Positions 1 to 6,407 of a stretch of DNA of 10,440 bases are shown piece by piece. Within the stretch, counting starts at the first letter, position 1. Each line of letters starts with the position of its first letter. A program made the translations under genes and the position numbers. The stretch spans positions 1 through 10,440 of the forward strand of contig JAISJZ010000261.1 of assembly GCA_031261125.1 (NCBI GenBank), in the 5' to 3' direction. The stretch comes from Planctomycetaceae bacterium (GTDB taxonomy: Bacteria > Planctomycetota > Planctomycetia > Pirellulales > Thermoguttaceae). The notes beneath the pieces are model-generated. The model was not told the origin of the DNA and searched no databases. It saw only the letters and a program-made list of their open reading frames with translations.

Positions 1-1
1 T

Positions 2-547
2 ATCTGCACGGGACCGAAAGCCCCGTATTGTACGTTGTTTATTGACCATCCGGCAACGGAGTTACGGATTTGGCATTGGCAGGCGCATCAGCGGAACGTT
101 GTCGGTTCGCTGATTTGGCGGATAAATTACTGGACGAGCGGAACGCCGCAAACGCAGAATCCTTATGAAGACCCGATGGGTTACAAGAGCGGTCGTTATC
201 CGGCGGCGTGGGGCAACGGCGACGGACGGTTCATTTATCCGCCGTTATCCGCAGCCGTACCGGGCTTGAATGACGGCAAGCCGAATTTCGATAAACCGGT
301 CGCGAGTATCCGCTGGGCAATGATTCGGGAAGGCGTGGAGGATTATGAAATGTTTTACCTTCTGCGTGAATTATTGAAACAGAAAGGCAACACGCTGTCC
401 GAAGCGGAACGCAAAGAAGCGGAGAATTTACTGATTGTACCGGAGAACGTTACGAAGAGTATGACACAGTTCACGATTGACCCGCGTCCTTTGCTGAAAC
501 GCCGGGCGGAAATCGGAAAAATGATAGAAAAACTCAATATGAATTGA
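2..547 (+). CDS. DUF4091 domain protein, C-terminal part (gene cut by left edge)
   Basis: The reading frame is open from base 2 and ends with TGA at 545-547, so only the last 181 residues are present. They match my recollection of the DUF4091 pattern: an ID/HP segment, then RIWHWQ, GSLIWRINYW, an NPY/DP stretch, NGDGRFIYPP, then SIRWAMIREGVEDYEMFYLL. DUF4091 is a C-terminal domain of large proteins with a glycoside-hydrolase-like barrel, often found in planctomycetes and Bacteroidota; substrates are mostly unknown. The tail after the conserved EDYEM segment is charged and predicted helical. A TTG at 35 is the first possible start inside the window, but the homology reaches to the edge, so the true start lies upstream. 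The family call is good; any substrate would be a guess. Confidence 0.8.
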   Translation: MCTGPKAPYCTLFIDHPATELRIWHWQAHQRNVVGSLIWRINYWTSGTPQTQNPYEDPMGYKSGRYPAAWGNGDGRFIYPPLSAAVPGLNDGKPNFDKPVASIRWAMIREGVEDYEMFYLLRELLKQKGNTLSEAERKEAENLLIVPENVTKSMTQFTIDPRPLLKRRAEIGKMIEKLNMN

Positions 548-661
548 GAAATAGTTGAATTATGCTATTCGTTCAATAATCGGATACACACTTGTCAGCA
601 CCGTCCGCACCTCTCCTAAATCCGTCCGGCACTCACACTTGTCCTTCTGCAAATACAGCCG

Positions 662-1462
662 TTAACACAGCCAGCGAAGTTGCAATTCGGGACGGTACGG
701 TATTTTCCGGTACGTTTCATCACCGGCATATCCCAGCATTAGTCCGCCGTAAATTGTTTCGTCTTTCTGCAAACCAAGGAACTGATTGATTGCCGGTTCG
801 TTCTGTGCTGCCCGGATGAAATATCCCGCCCAGCACGAACCGAGACGCATTGCGGCGGCGCACAAATCCAGCGTTTCAACGGCAATCGCCGTATCAACAG
901 CGGGCCACAGAGCATCGCTTTGCGTGTAAGCCGCAACGACGCACGGTGCGCCGCGGAATACGGGGTCGATTCCTTTTTCCCATTGTTTTTTCAACGTCTC
1001 GCCGCCCGGCTGTTCGGAAAGCCATTGAATTACGATACCGGCTAATTCGTGAACTTTGTCTTTGCTGTTGCAGACGAGCCACTTAACCGGCAGCGCATTT
1101 TTTGCCGTCGGTACCCAGCGGACGACATCGAGCAACTGTTCGACAGTTCTGTCGGGCAGCGGTTTATCGGCGTAGTGCCGGATAGAACGCCGCGTCCGCA
1201 CCAATGCCGCAATATGCTCGAAGCGGGGATGCGTCTCTTTTACGAAGTCCTGACACTTTGTACTGTCGATACCGTCAATGGAAATAGCATTGACCGGACA
1301 GGCGGCAATACAGTGATGACAGGCGATGCAGTATTCATCGGCTTGCTCTGCCACCATCGGACAATCGTTATGGGTTGTCCGTTGAAACAGGTAAGACGGA
1401 CACGAAGCGATACATTGTCCGCAACGGACGCACAGATGTTTGTTGAGAACGATTTTTTCCAT
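662..1462 (-). CDS. Ferredoxin-domain nitroreductase family protein
   Basis: This is a 266-residue fusion of two domains. Residues 1-60 carry two 4Fe-4S motifs, CVRCGQCIASCP (Cys 11, 14, 17, 21) and CIACHHCIAACP (Cys 45, 48, 51, 55). The rest is an FMN-binding nitroreductase domain opening with RTRRSIRHYADKPLP and ending near a GGLMLGYAGDE segment. Such fusions are cytoplasmic flavoproteins in which the clusters probably pass electrons to FMN; the natural substrate is generally unknown. An in-frame ATG at 1501 would add 13 residues, but it overlaps the TATAAT of a near-consensus promoter (1500-1527), so the transcript probably starts near 1493 and the ATG at 1462 is preferred. The resulting start sits just before the first cluster motif. 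No Shine-Dalgarno sequence is visible. The gene appears to be transcribed alone and is convergent with the DUF4091 gene. Confidence 0.88.
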   Translation of the reverse strand: MEKIVLNKHLCVRCGQCIASCPSYLFQRTTHNDCPMVAEQADEYCIACHHCIAACPVNAISIDGIDSTKCQDFVKETHPRFEHIAALVRTRRSIRHYADKPLPDRTVEQLLDVVRWVPTAKNALPVKWLVCNSKDKVHELAGIVIQWLSEQPGGETLKKQWEKGIDPVFRGAPCVVAAYTQSDALWPAVDTAIAVETLDLCAAAMRLGSCWAGYFIRAAQNEPAINQFLGLQKDETIYGGLMLGYAGDETYRKIPYRPELQLRWLC

Positions 1463-1680
1463 CGGTCGAATGGCAGGCGAAAAGAACAGGCAACGGCGCA
1501 TTATACCTTATTACGGGAGAATTTCAATCGGTTTGGCAACGGGATTTTTCTTTCTTTTGCCTCATTTTGCCGGGGAGTTTTTAGAAACTTCCAAAAGAAG
1601 AATTAGGAATAAACAGTTAATAAGGAAAATGCCGATAGAAAATGCGGGGAGTGTTTTGTTATTCTTTTGTTTTTCCTGTA
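1463..1680. other. Divergent intergenic region, nitroreductase / porin
   Basis: These 218 bases separate two divergently transcribed genes. The minus-strand promoter at 1500-1527 is clear. I could not find an equally good plus-strand promoter for the porin; the A/T-rich part around 1575-1625 is the likely place, but no hexamer pair with 16-18 spacing stood out. I see no stable hairpin or RNA gene. Confidence 0.5.
1500..1527 (-). promoter_or_regulatory. Sigma-70-type promoter of the ferredoxin/nitroreductase gene
   Basis: Read on the minus strand, TTGAAA (1527-1522) is followed after 16 bases by a perfect TATAAT (1505-1500). This is 5/6 and 6/6 to the consensus. Predicted transcription start is near 1493, giving a leader of about 31 bases to the ATG at 1462. 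The in-frame ATG at 1501 would lie inside the -10 element, which argues against that start. Confidence 0.65.
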
Positions 1681-2988
1681 ATGCGTTTTCTTTTATCACT
1701 TGCCGTTCTTTTCAGTGCCGTTTCCTTTGTCTGCGCCGATGAACCGGCAAACGAAGGCAGATTCCTGACCAAATCGGAATTCGACGAATTCGTCCGGCAA
1801 TATCAGACCGAAAAAGAAACCGCCCCGAAACCGGGCAAATGCTTGGCGTGGCAAAAGGGTGATTTCAAATTCACGCTCTACGGCTACGTCAATTTAAGTG
1901 CGTCATACGACACGGAAAAAGTCCTGTCCGGTGATTACGTTGCCTACGCTTATTCCCCGGAAAAAGGCGACGGAGCATCATTTCAAGTTGACGCAAAATC
2001 CAGCCGGTTCGGCGTAATGATTGACAGTCCGGGTATTCCGGGCTGGTCGGGTTCAAAAACGCAAGGTTGTTTTGAATACGACTTTCAGGGGGCGTTTTCC
2101 GTCCGAAGCAGACCGGGCTTTATGATGCGCAAAGCATACGTTGCCGTATCGGATAAATACACGAAGTTTCTCGCCGGTCAGGATTGGGAAGTCATTTCGC
2201 CGCTCTATCCGATGACGCTGAACTACACCGCATCCGCTTGCGTCGGCAACAACGGATACCGGCGGGCAATGCTCAAACTCGACAAACGGTACGACTTGAC
2301 AAGCAGCAGCGATATTCTGTTCCAGTTTGCGCTGACGGATAACGTGCTGCGGGACGCAATGGGCGTAGCGTGGGTTTCCTCGCATACCGGTTCGTATCCT
2401 GTCATTCAGGGACGTATTGCTTACGCTTTTGCCAAGAACCGAGGGAAAGTCAAACCGGTCACGGCAGGTATTTCGGCACACATCAGCGAACAGCGGTTCC
2501 GGTTCCTGAACGGTACACCGGAAACAAAGTATATGAAAACGTGGTCGCTAAACGCCGATTTGGACGTGCCGTTTTCGGAACGGTTCCGTATTCAGGCAGA
2601 GTGGTTCACCGGCGAGAATCTCGGCGGCACCGAAGGCGGCATTTTGCAGGGTGTTGATATTTACCGGCGGGACACGATTCGTGCCAACGGCGGCTGGGTC
2701 AGTGCGCAGTATTTCTGGACGAAAAAGTTGCAGAACAATGTTTGTTTTGCTGTTGACGACCCGTTGAACAAAGACATTCTCGGCGGTAATGCAGCGGACG
2801 GACAATCGCGGACATTCAACCGGTGCATTTTCGTCAATGCCCTGTACAACTGGACACCGGCACTGATGACCGGTTTTGAAGTCAGTTTTTGGAAAACGAA
2901 TTGGCAGCGGTACAACGGTGCGGAAATTATTCCGATGCAGTCCGGCGAACCGACGCGGTTTGAATTTGTAACCCGATATACGTTCTGA
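1681..2988 (+). CDS. Outer-membrane porin, DcaP-like
   Basis: This is a 435-residue exported beta-barrel protein. Starting at ATG 1681 gives a clean signal peptide, MRFLLSLAVLFSAVSFVCA, cut before DEP. A short charged, probably coiled stretch follows (FDEFVRQYQTEKE, roughly residues 33-45), as in trimeric porins with a periplasmic N-terminal helix. The barrel begins with FKFTLYGYVNLSASYDT; the segments AKSSRFGV, RKAYVAV and LAGQDWEVISPLYPMTLNY resemble DcaP-type and related porins. Aromatic alternating strands run to the end, and the protein finishes VTRYTF, the terminal aromatic residue expected for recognition by the Bam complex. Role: passive uptake of small, possibly anionic solutes across the outer membrane; the substrate cannot be read from sequence. 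An upstream in-frame ATG at 1642 would add 13 residues before the signal peptide and is less likely. Neither start has a convincing ribosome binding site. Confidence 0.8.
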   Translation: MRFLLSLAVLFSAVSFVCADEPANEGRFLTKSEFDEFVRQYQTEKETAPKPGKCLAWQKGDFKFTLYGYVNLSASYDTEKVLSGDYVAYAYSPEKGDGASFQVDAKSSRFGVMIDSPGIPGWSGSKTQGCFEYDFQGAFSVRSRPGFMMRKAYVAVSDKYTKFLAGQDWEVISPLYPMTLNYTASACVGNNGYRRAMLKLDKRYDLTSSSDILFQFALTDNVLRDAMGVAWVSSHTGSYPVIQGRIAYAFAKNRGKVKPVTAGISAHISEQRFRFLNGTPETKYMKTWSLNADLDVPFSERFRIQAEWFTGENLGGTEGGILQGVDIYRRDTIRANGGWVSAQYFWTKKLQNNVCFAVDDPLNKDILGGNAADGQSRTFNRCIFVNALYNWTPALMTGFEVSFWKTNWQRYNGAEIIPMQSGEPTRFEFVTRYTF

Positions 2989-3042
2989 TGTGTTTCCCGC
3001 TTGCGGTATGAACGCAAATGTGGTAGATTGCGGTTTTTCCCG

Positions 3043-3963
3043 ATGCTTGAATTTTCCGAAAGGTTTATAACTGCTGCGAACCGGTACATCGAAACGCTGC
3101 GGCAAGAAGTGAACGAAACGCTTGACTTGGTCAGCAAATTCGATAACGGCTGTCCGCCGCAACTCGGCGATGCCGTCCGGTATAGTTTGCTTGCGCCGGG
3201 CAAACGGCTCCGTCCGCTGTTCGTGCTGCTGGCGTGCGAACTGTGCGGCGGACAACGGCAACTGGCGATGCCCGCCGCGTGCGCCGTCGAAATGATTCAC
3301 TGCTATTCATTGATTCACGATGATTTACCGGCAATGGATAACGATGATACCCGCCGCGGCAGACCGACTTGCCACAAGCAATTCGATGAAGCAACGGCGA
3401 TTCTTGCCGGCGATGCGCTGATACCGGCGGCGTTTGAAATGCTTGCCAAAATGGAACCGCCGGAACTTGCCGTCCGCTGCTGCCGGGAACTCGCCGTTGC
3501 TGCCGGTGCATCGCAACTCGTCGGCGGACAAATGGACGATGTGCTGCAAGAACGAACCCCCGCGTCTCCGACGCAGGATTTCCTCGAAAGAATTCATCTG
3601 CGCAAGACGGGTGCGTTGATTCGGGTTTCATTGCGTCTGGGCGGATTGGCGGCAGAAGGAACGGAACCGCAACTGGAACACCTCGACAATTTCGGAGCGG
3701 ATTTCGGCTTGGCATTTCAAATCACCGATGATTTACTGGATGTTCTCGGCGATGAGCAAGATGTCGGCAAACGGCTGCACAAGGATTCGGAGAAGGGTAA
3801 GTTATCGTATCCGGCAATTCTCGGTGTTGAAAAATCGCAGAAGGAAGCGGAACGGTTAGTGAATAAAGCGGTTGACTCGTTAACCGCTGCCGGCAGTAAG
3901 GATTCGATTTCGTTCGATGTTCTCCGCTTTATGGCGTACCGGCTATTAAACCGAAAGTGTTAG
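3043..3963 (+). CDS. ispA: Farnesyl/geranylgeranyl diphosphate synthase
   Basis: This 306-residue protein is a short-chain trans-prenyltransferase that condenses isopentenyl diphosphate with allylic diphosphates for quinone, carotenoid, hopanoid or undecaprenyl precursors. Visible hallmarks: GKRLRP at 53-58 (diphosphate binding), the first aspartate-rich motif DDLPAMD at 93-99 followed by NDDTRRGRPT, GGQMDD, the KTG segment, and the second aspartate-rich motif in QITDDLLDVLGDE (Asp 229, 230, 233). The two-residue insertion in the first motif is that of bacterial type II FPP synthases. Length is close to the roughly 300 residues of E. coli IspA. ATG 3043 is chosen over a TTG at 3001, which would add 14 residues unlike the family. 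Product chain length (C15 or C20) cannot be settled by eye. The gene lies 54 bases after the porin. Its last 35 bases overlap the end of the opposite-strand TatD gene. Confidence 0.92.
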   Translation: MLEFSERFITAANRYIETLRQEVNETLDLVSKFDNGCPPQLGDAVRYSLLAPGKRLRPLFVLLACELCGGQRQLAMPAACAVEMIHCYSLIHDDLPAMDNDDTRRGRPTCHKQFDEATAILAGDALIPAAFEMLAKMEPPELAVRCCRELAVAAGASQLVGGQMDDVLQERTPASPTQDFLERIHLRKTGALIRVSLRLGGLAAEGTEPQLEHLDNFGADFGLAFQITDDLLDVLGDEQDVGKRLHKDSEKGKLSYPAILGVEKSQKEAERLVNKAVDSLTAAGSKDSISFDVLRFMAYRLLNRKC

Positions 3964-4768
3964 CGGCAGTTGCTTCCGCAATGACTTCCAACGGTTCGTT
4001 CCGCAACTGGGAAAGACGCAGCAGCACCATTGCCGACATCATCGGTTCGTTCCGCTGCAATTTGCCCCGGTACGGATGCGGCACCATAAACGGCGAATCC
4101 GTTTCGACCAACAAACGGTCAAGCGGCACAACTTTTGCCGCCTCCCAAAGCGGGGCAAACTTCTTATTGCGGTACGTCAGCGAACCGGCAAAACTGATAT
4201 AATAACCGAGTTGAACACATTCCGCCGCCTGCTGTGCCGTCCCGCTGAATGCGTGAATCACTCCCCGCAAGTTTTTCTGTGTCCGCAGTATCGGTAAAAC
4301 ATCGTCCCACGCGTCCCGGTTGTGAATCACAACGGGCTTACCGGTACGTTTCGATAACTCAATGTGCCGGTGAAAAAAATCCCGTTGAATGTCAAACGGC
4401 ACCGTGTCCCAATACCGGTCGAGTCCCGTTTCGCCGATTGCAACGACATTATCCCGGTTCGCTAATTCCGTAATCGTTTGCCAATCATCTTCCGCTGCTT
4501 TTCCGGTGTAATTCGGATGAATAGCGACAGCGGCATAAAATTTCGGTGTTTTTTCGGTAAGTTCAATAACACGGCAAGCGGAAGCAGCATCGACACCCGG
4601 AAGGAGAACACCGGCGGTCTCGAAGGTATAACCGGCTAATTCGTCCGGCGTTAAACCGCCCGGAAATGTGCCGGTTAACGTCCGCTGAATCACCGCTTCC
4701 CGGTCGTTGTCAAAGTCATCGAGGTCGAGGTGAGCGTGAGTATCAAAAACCGAAATAATTTTTGGCAT
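3929..4768 (-). CDS. TatD family metal-dependent hydrolase (putative DNase)
   Basis: This 279-residue protein has an amidohydrolase-type TIM-barrel fold. It opens with SVFDTHAHLD, the HxH metal site (His 11, His 13), and continues with AAVAIHPN, AIGETGLDRYW (metal Glu), PVVIHNRDAWDD, GVIHAFSGT and LLVETDSPFMVP, all standard TatD/YcfH motifs. The family comprises cytoplasmic metal-dependent 3'-5' nucleases or hydrolases linked to DNA repair and fragmentation. It is a little longer than the usual 260, because of an extra segment near residues 28-48 (TLTGTFPGGLTPDELAGYTF). The ATG at 4768 is chosen because it directly precedes the conserved motif; an upstream in-frame start at 4813 would add 15 residues from inside uxaC. 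The start lies 26 bases inside the 3' end of uxaC, suggesting co-transcription and translational coupling. The 3' end overlaps the prenyl synthase gene. Confidence 0.9.
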   Translation of the reverse strand: MPKIISVFDTHAHLDLDDFDNDREAVIQRTLTGTFPGGLTPDELAGYTFETAGVLLPGVDAASACRVIELTEKTPKFYAAVAIHPNYTGKAAEDDWQTITELANRDNVVAIGETGLDRYWDTVPFDIQRDFFHRHIELSKRTGKPVVIHNRDAWDDVLPILRTQKNLRGVIHAFSGTAQQAAECVQLGYYISFAGSLTYRNKKFAPLWEAAKVVPLDRLLVETDSPFMVPHPYRGKLQRNEPMMSAMVLLRLSQLRNEPLEVIAEATAANTFGLIAGTP

Positions 4769-6215
4769 TATTGTAGCAAATATCCTGTACCATTTTACCG
4801 ACCATTTCAACATCGTTCGGCAGCAGACCGGTTTCCATTTCGTTGCCGAGCAGGTTGCACAAAATGCGGCGGAAGTATTCGTGTCTCGTGTAAGACAAAA
4901 ACGAGCGGCTGTCGGTCAACATTCCGACGAATTGGCTCAACAAGCCCAAGTTGGAAAGACAGTTCAGTTGCTTTTCCATTCCGTCCTTCTGGTCGAGAAA
5001 CCACCAACCGCTGCCGAACTGCATTTTTGAGGGGAGTAGCGAGTTGCGAGTTGCGAGTTGCGGGTTTCCGTTTTCACTCGCTACTCGTCCCTGAAAATTC
5101 CCCAGCATCGTGGCAATCAATTCGTTGTACACCGGATTCAGGTTGTACACAATCGTTTGCGGTAATTTCTCCTCTTTATCGAGATGTGAGAAGAAACTTT
5201 GAAGCGAACCTGCAAGTTGGTAATCATCGCAAATTGAATCATACCCGGCATCCGCTCCAAGTTTCTCAAACATTCGTGTATTGTTATTGCGAATTGCCCC
5301 AATATGCAGTTGCATTGTCCACCCCCTTTCGGCATCCAATACTCCACAGTGATATTGTATTACATAATTGACGTATCGCAAGGACATTACGTTCTTTGTA
5401 TTGTCTCGGAGTAACCTAAATGTATTAGCCGCAAATTCTTGACTATTTGCTTCCTTGTTATTCTCATAACTAAACCAAGTAAAGCCGTGGTCGGACAATC
5501 GACCGCCGATTTCGTGAAAATAATCGTGCCGCCGTTTCAACGCCTCCAACAAATCATCCAACGATTTAATTTCAACACCCGCAGTCGCACCGAGTTTATC
5601 GAGATACTCGTTGTATGATTGATTACCAAACATTGATGGCAACGCCTTATCCGGTCGAAACGTCGGCAACATTCGCGGTACTCGCAACTCACCACTCGCC
5701 GCTCGCCACTGTTCATACTGTTTATGCCAGCGCAAATCGTCTATCGGGTCGTCAGTGGTGCAGACCAACTCGACATTCATCTGCTTCATAATGCCGCGAG
5801 CCGAAAACTCCGGCGTTTGCAATTTGGCGTTGCACTCGTTCCAGATTTCCTTTGCGGTATCGGGCGAGAGTTGCTTCGTAATGCCGAAGGGGCGTTTGAG
5901 TTCCAGATGCGTCCAGTGATAGAGCGGATTGCGGAGCGTTTTCGGCACGGTCTCCGCCCACGCTTGAAACTTTTCCCAATCGGAAGCGTCGCCGGTGATG
6001 TATTTTTCATCGACCCCCGCCGCCCGCATCGCCCGCCATTTATAATGGTCGCCCGCCAACCATATCTGCGACAGATTCTCAAACTGCCGGTTCTCCGCAA
6101 CCTCTTTCGGCGAAAGATGACAGTGATAATCAATAATTGGCATATCATTAGCGTAGCCGTGATACAGCCGGATTGCCGCTTCGCTTTGGAGAAGAAAATT
6201 GTCGGTGATGAACAT
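4743..6215 (-). CDS. uxaC: Glucuronate (uronate) isomerase, with two repeat-derived insertions
   Basis: This 490-residue cytoplasmic enzyme interconverts D-glucuronate/D-fructuronate and D-galacturonate/D-tagaturonate, the first step of hexuronate catabolism. Signature segments are MPIIDYHCHLSPKEVAEN, GDHYKWRAMRAAGV, NPLYHWTHLELKRPFGI, TTDDPIDDL, LHIGAIRNNN, GSGWWFLDQKDGMEKQL and FVGMLTDSRSFLSYTRHEYFRRILC. The ATG at 6215 fits E. coli UxaC (MTEDFLL... versus MFITDNFLL...), and the promoter at 6275-6302 rules out the upstream TTG at 6275. It is about 20 residues longer than the E. coli protein (470). I place the excess at residues about 168-179 and 377-395, where the DNA is a degenerate 7-bp repeat, while the flanking catalytic segments are intact. 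No other uronate genes are visible nearby. It heads a two-gene unit with the TatD gene. Confidence 0.93.
   Translation of the reverse strand: MFITDNFLLQSEAAIRLYHGYANDMPIIDYHCHLSPKEVAENRQFENLSQIWLAGDHYKWRAMRAAGVDEKYITGDASDWEKFQAWAETVPKTLRNPLYHWTHLELKRPFGITKQLSPDTAKEIWNECNAKLQTPEFSARGIMKQMNVELVCTTDDPIDDLRWHKQYEQWRAASGELRVPRMLPTFRPDKALPSMFGNQSYNEYLDKLGATAGVEIKSLDDLLEALKRRHDYFHEIGGRLSDHGFTWFSYENNKEANSQEFAANTFRLLRDNTKNVMSLRYVNYVIQYHCGVLDAERGWTMQLHIGAIRNNNTRMFEKLGADAGYDSICDDYQLAGSLQSFFSHLDKEEKLPQTIVYNLNPVYNELIATMLGNFQGRVASENGNPQLATRNSLLPSKMQFGSGWWFLDQKDGMEKQLNCLSNLGLLSQFVGMLTDSRSFLSYTRHEYFRRILCNLLGNEMETGLLPNDVEMVGKMVQDICYNNAKNYFGF
5032..5086. repeat. Heptamer-repeat element with inverted repeat, inside uxaC
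   Basis: On the plus strand 5032-5066 consists of five 7-bp units: one degenerate (GGGAGTA), three perfect GCGAGTT (5039-5059), and one variant (GCGGGTT). The segment 5076-5089 holds related units in the opposite direction. As a result GAGTAGCGAGT at 5034-5044 is the exact inverse complement of ACTCGCTACTC at 5076-5086: 11-bp arms around 31 bases. The element is translated as part of UxaC (residues about 377-395, including PQLATRNSLL) between the conserved GNFQG and KMQFGSGWWF segments, where E. coli UxaC as I recall it has only about five residues. Confidence 0.8.
5679..5706. repeat. Second heptamer-repeat stretch, inside uxaC
   Basis: Read on the minus strand, four units related to GCGAGTT follow each other: GCGAGCG, GCGAGTG, GTGAGTT, GCGAGTA. 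The repeat type is the same as at 5032-5086 but here it lies in the coding orientation. It encodes WRAASGELRV of UxaC, between TTDDPIDDL and the conserved LPTFRPDKAL segment. The loop is about five residues longer than in E. coli UxaC by my remembered alignment. Confidence 0.65.
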
Positions 6216-6274
6216 CGAGGTAAGCAGCGTATAAGTTTTTGAAAAAAGAAGAACAATGCGCCCGGTGCGGTGCA

Positions 6275-6302
6275 ATTATCGGCAATCTGCACAAAAAGTC
6301 AA
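6275..6302 (-). promoter_or_regulatory. Sigma-70-type promoter of uxaC
   Basis: On the minus strand TTGACT (6302-6297) is followed after 16 bases by GATAAT (6280-6275), 5/6 matches in each element. Predicted transcription start is near 6268, giving a leader of about 53 bases to the ATG at 6215. An imperfect dyad (GTGCA at 6270-6274, TGCAC at 6288-6292) spans the -10 element and could be an operator. Confidence 0.6.
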
Positions 6303-6346
6303 GAGTCAATTTTCGGAGAGAATTCTGTGCCGTTTTCGGCATACGG

Positions 6347-6374
6347 TTGTTAAAACAAAAAAGCAAGATACAAT
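6347..6374 (+). promoter_or_regulatory. Sigma-70-type promoter of thrC
   Basis: TTGTTA (6347-6352) is followed after 16 bases by TACAAT (6369-6374), 4/6 and 5/6 to consensus. Predicted transcription start is near 6381, about 27 bases before the ATG at 6408. It stands back to back with the uxaC promoter; the two -35 elements are about 44 bases apart. Confidence 0.5.
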
Positions 6375-6407
6375 AACACGGAGCATAAACATTGCGAACA
6401 CTGCCCG

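Noticed and set aside
554..575. Short inverted repeats after the DUF4091 stop (TTGAA/TTCAA) as a terminator
   Set aside because: The stem is only five A/T-rich pairs with a 12-base loop and is not followed by a T run.
592..789. A 65-codon plus-strand frame between the DUF4091 and nitroreductase genes
   Set aside because: It runs into the antisense strand of the nitroreductase gene and shows no domain or ribosome binding site; the 114-base gap at 548-661 otherwise looks empty.
1628..1742. A short frame (ATG at 1628, preceded by AAGG) that overlaps the porin start and could be a leader peptide
   Set aside because: The AAGG is only three bases from the ATG, other genes here do not use such sites, and the 37-residue peptide has no distinctive content.
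3001..3029. TTGCGG-17-TAGATT as a promoter for the prenyl synthase
   Set aside because: The hexamers match consensus at only 3/6 and 4/6, and the overlapping TTGCG/CGCAA hairpin is short; too weak to call.
2548..3300. A 250-codon minus-strand open frame
   Set aside because: It is antisense to the porin and prenyl synthase genes, and its composition is that of a shadow frame, rich in Arg, Pro and Phe.
3131..3715. A 194-codon minus-strand open frame
   Set aside because: It is antisense to the prenyl synthase, very rich in Arg and Pro, and has no motif.
4730..5371. A 213-codon plus-strand open frame opposite uxaC
   Set aside because: It lies entirely antisense to the strongly conserved uxaC/TatD coding region, and its repeat-rich part is just the heptamer element read in another frame.
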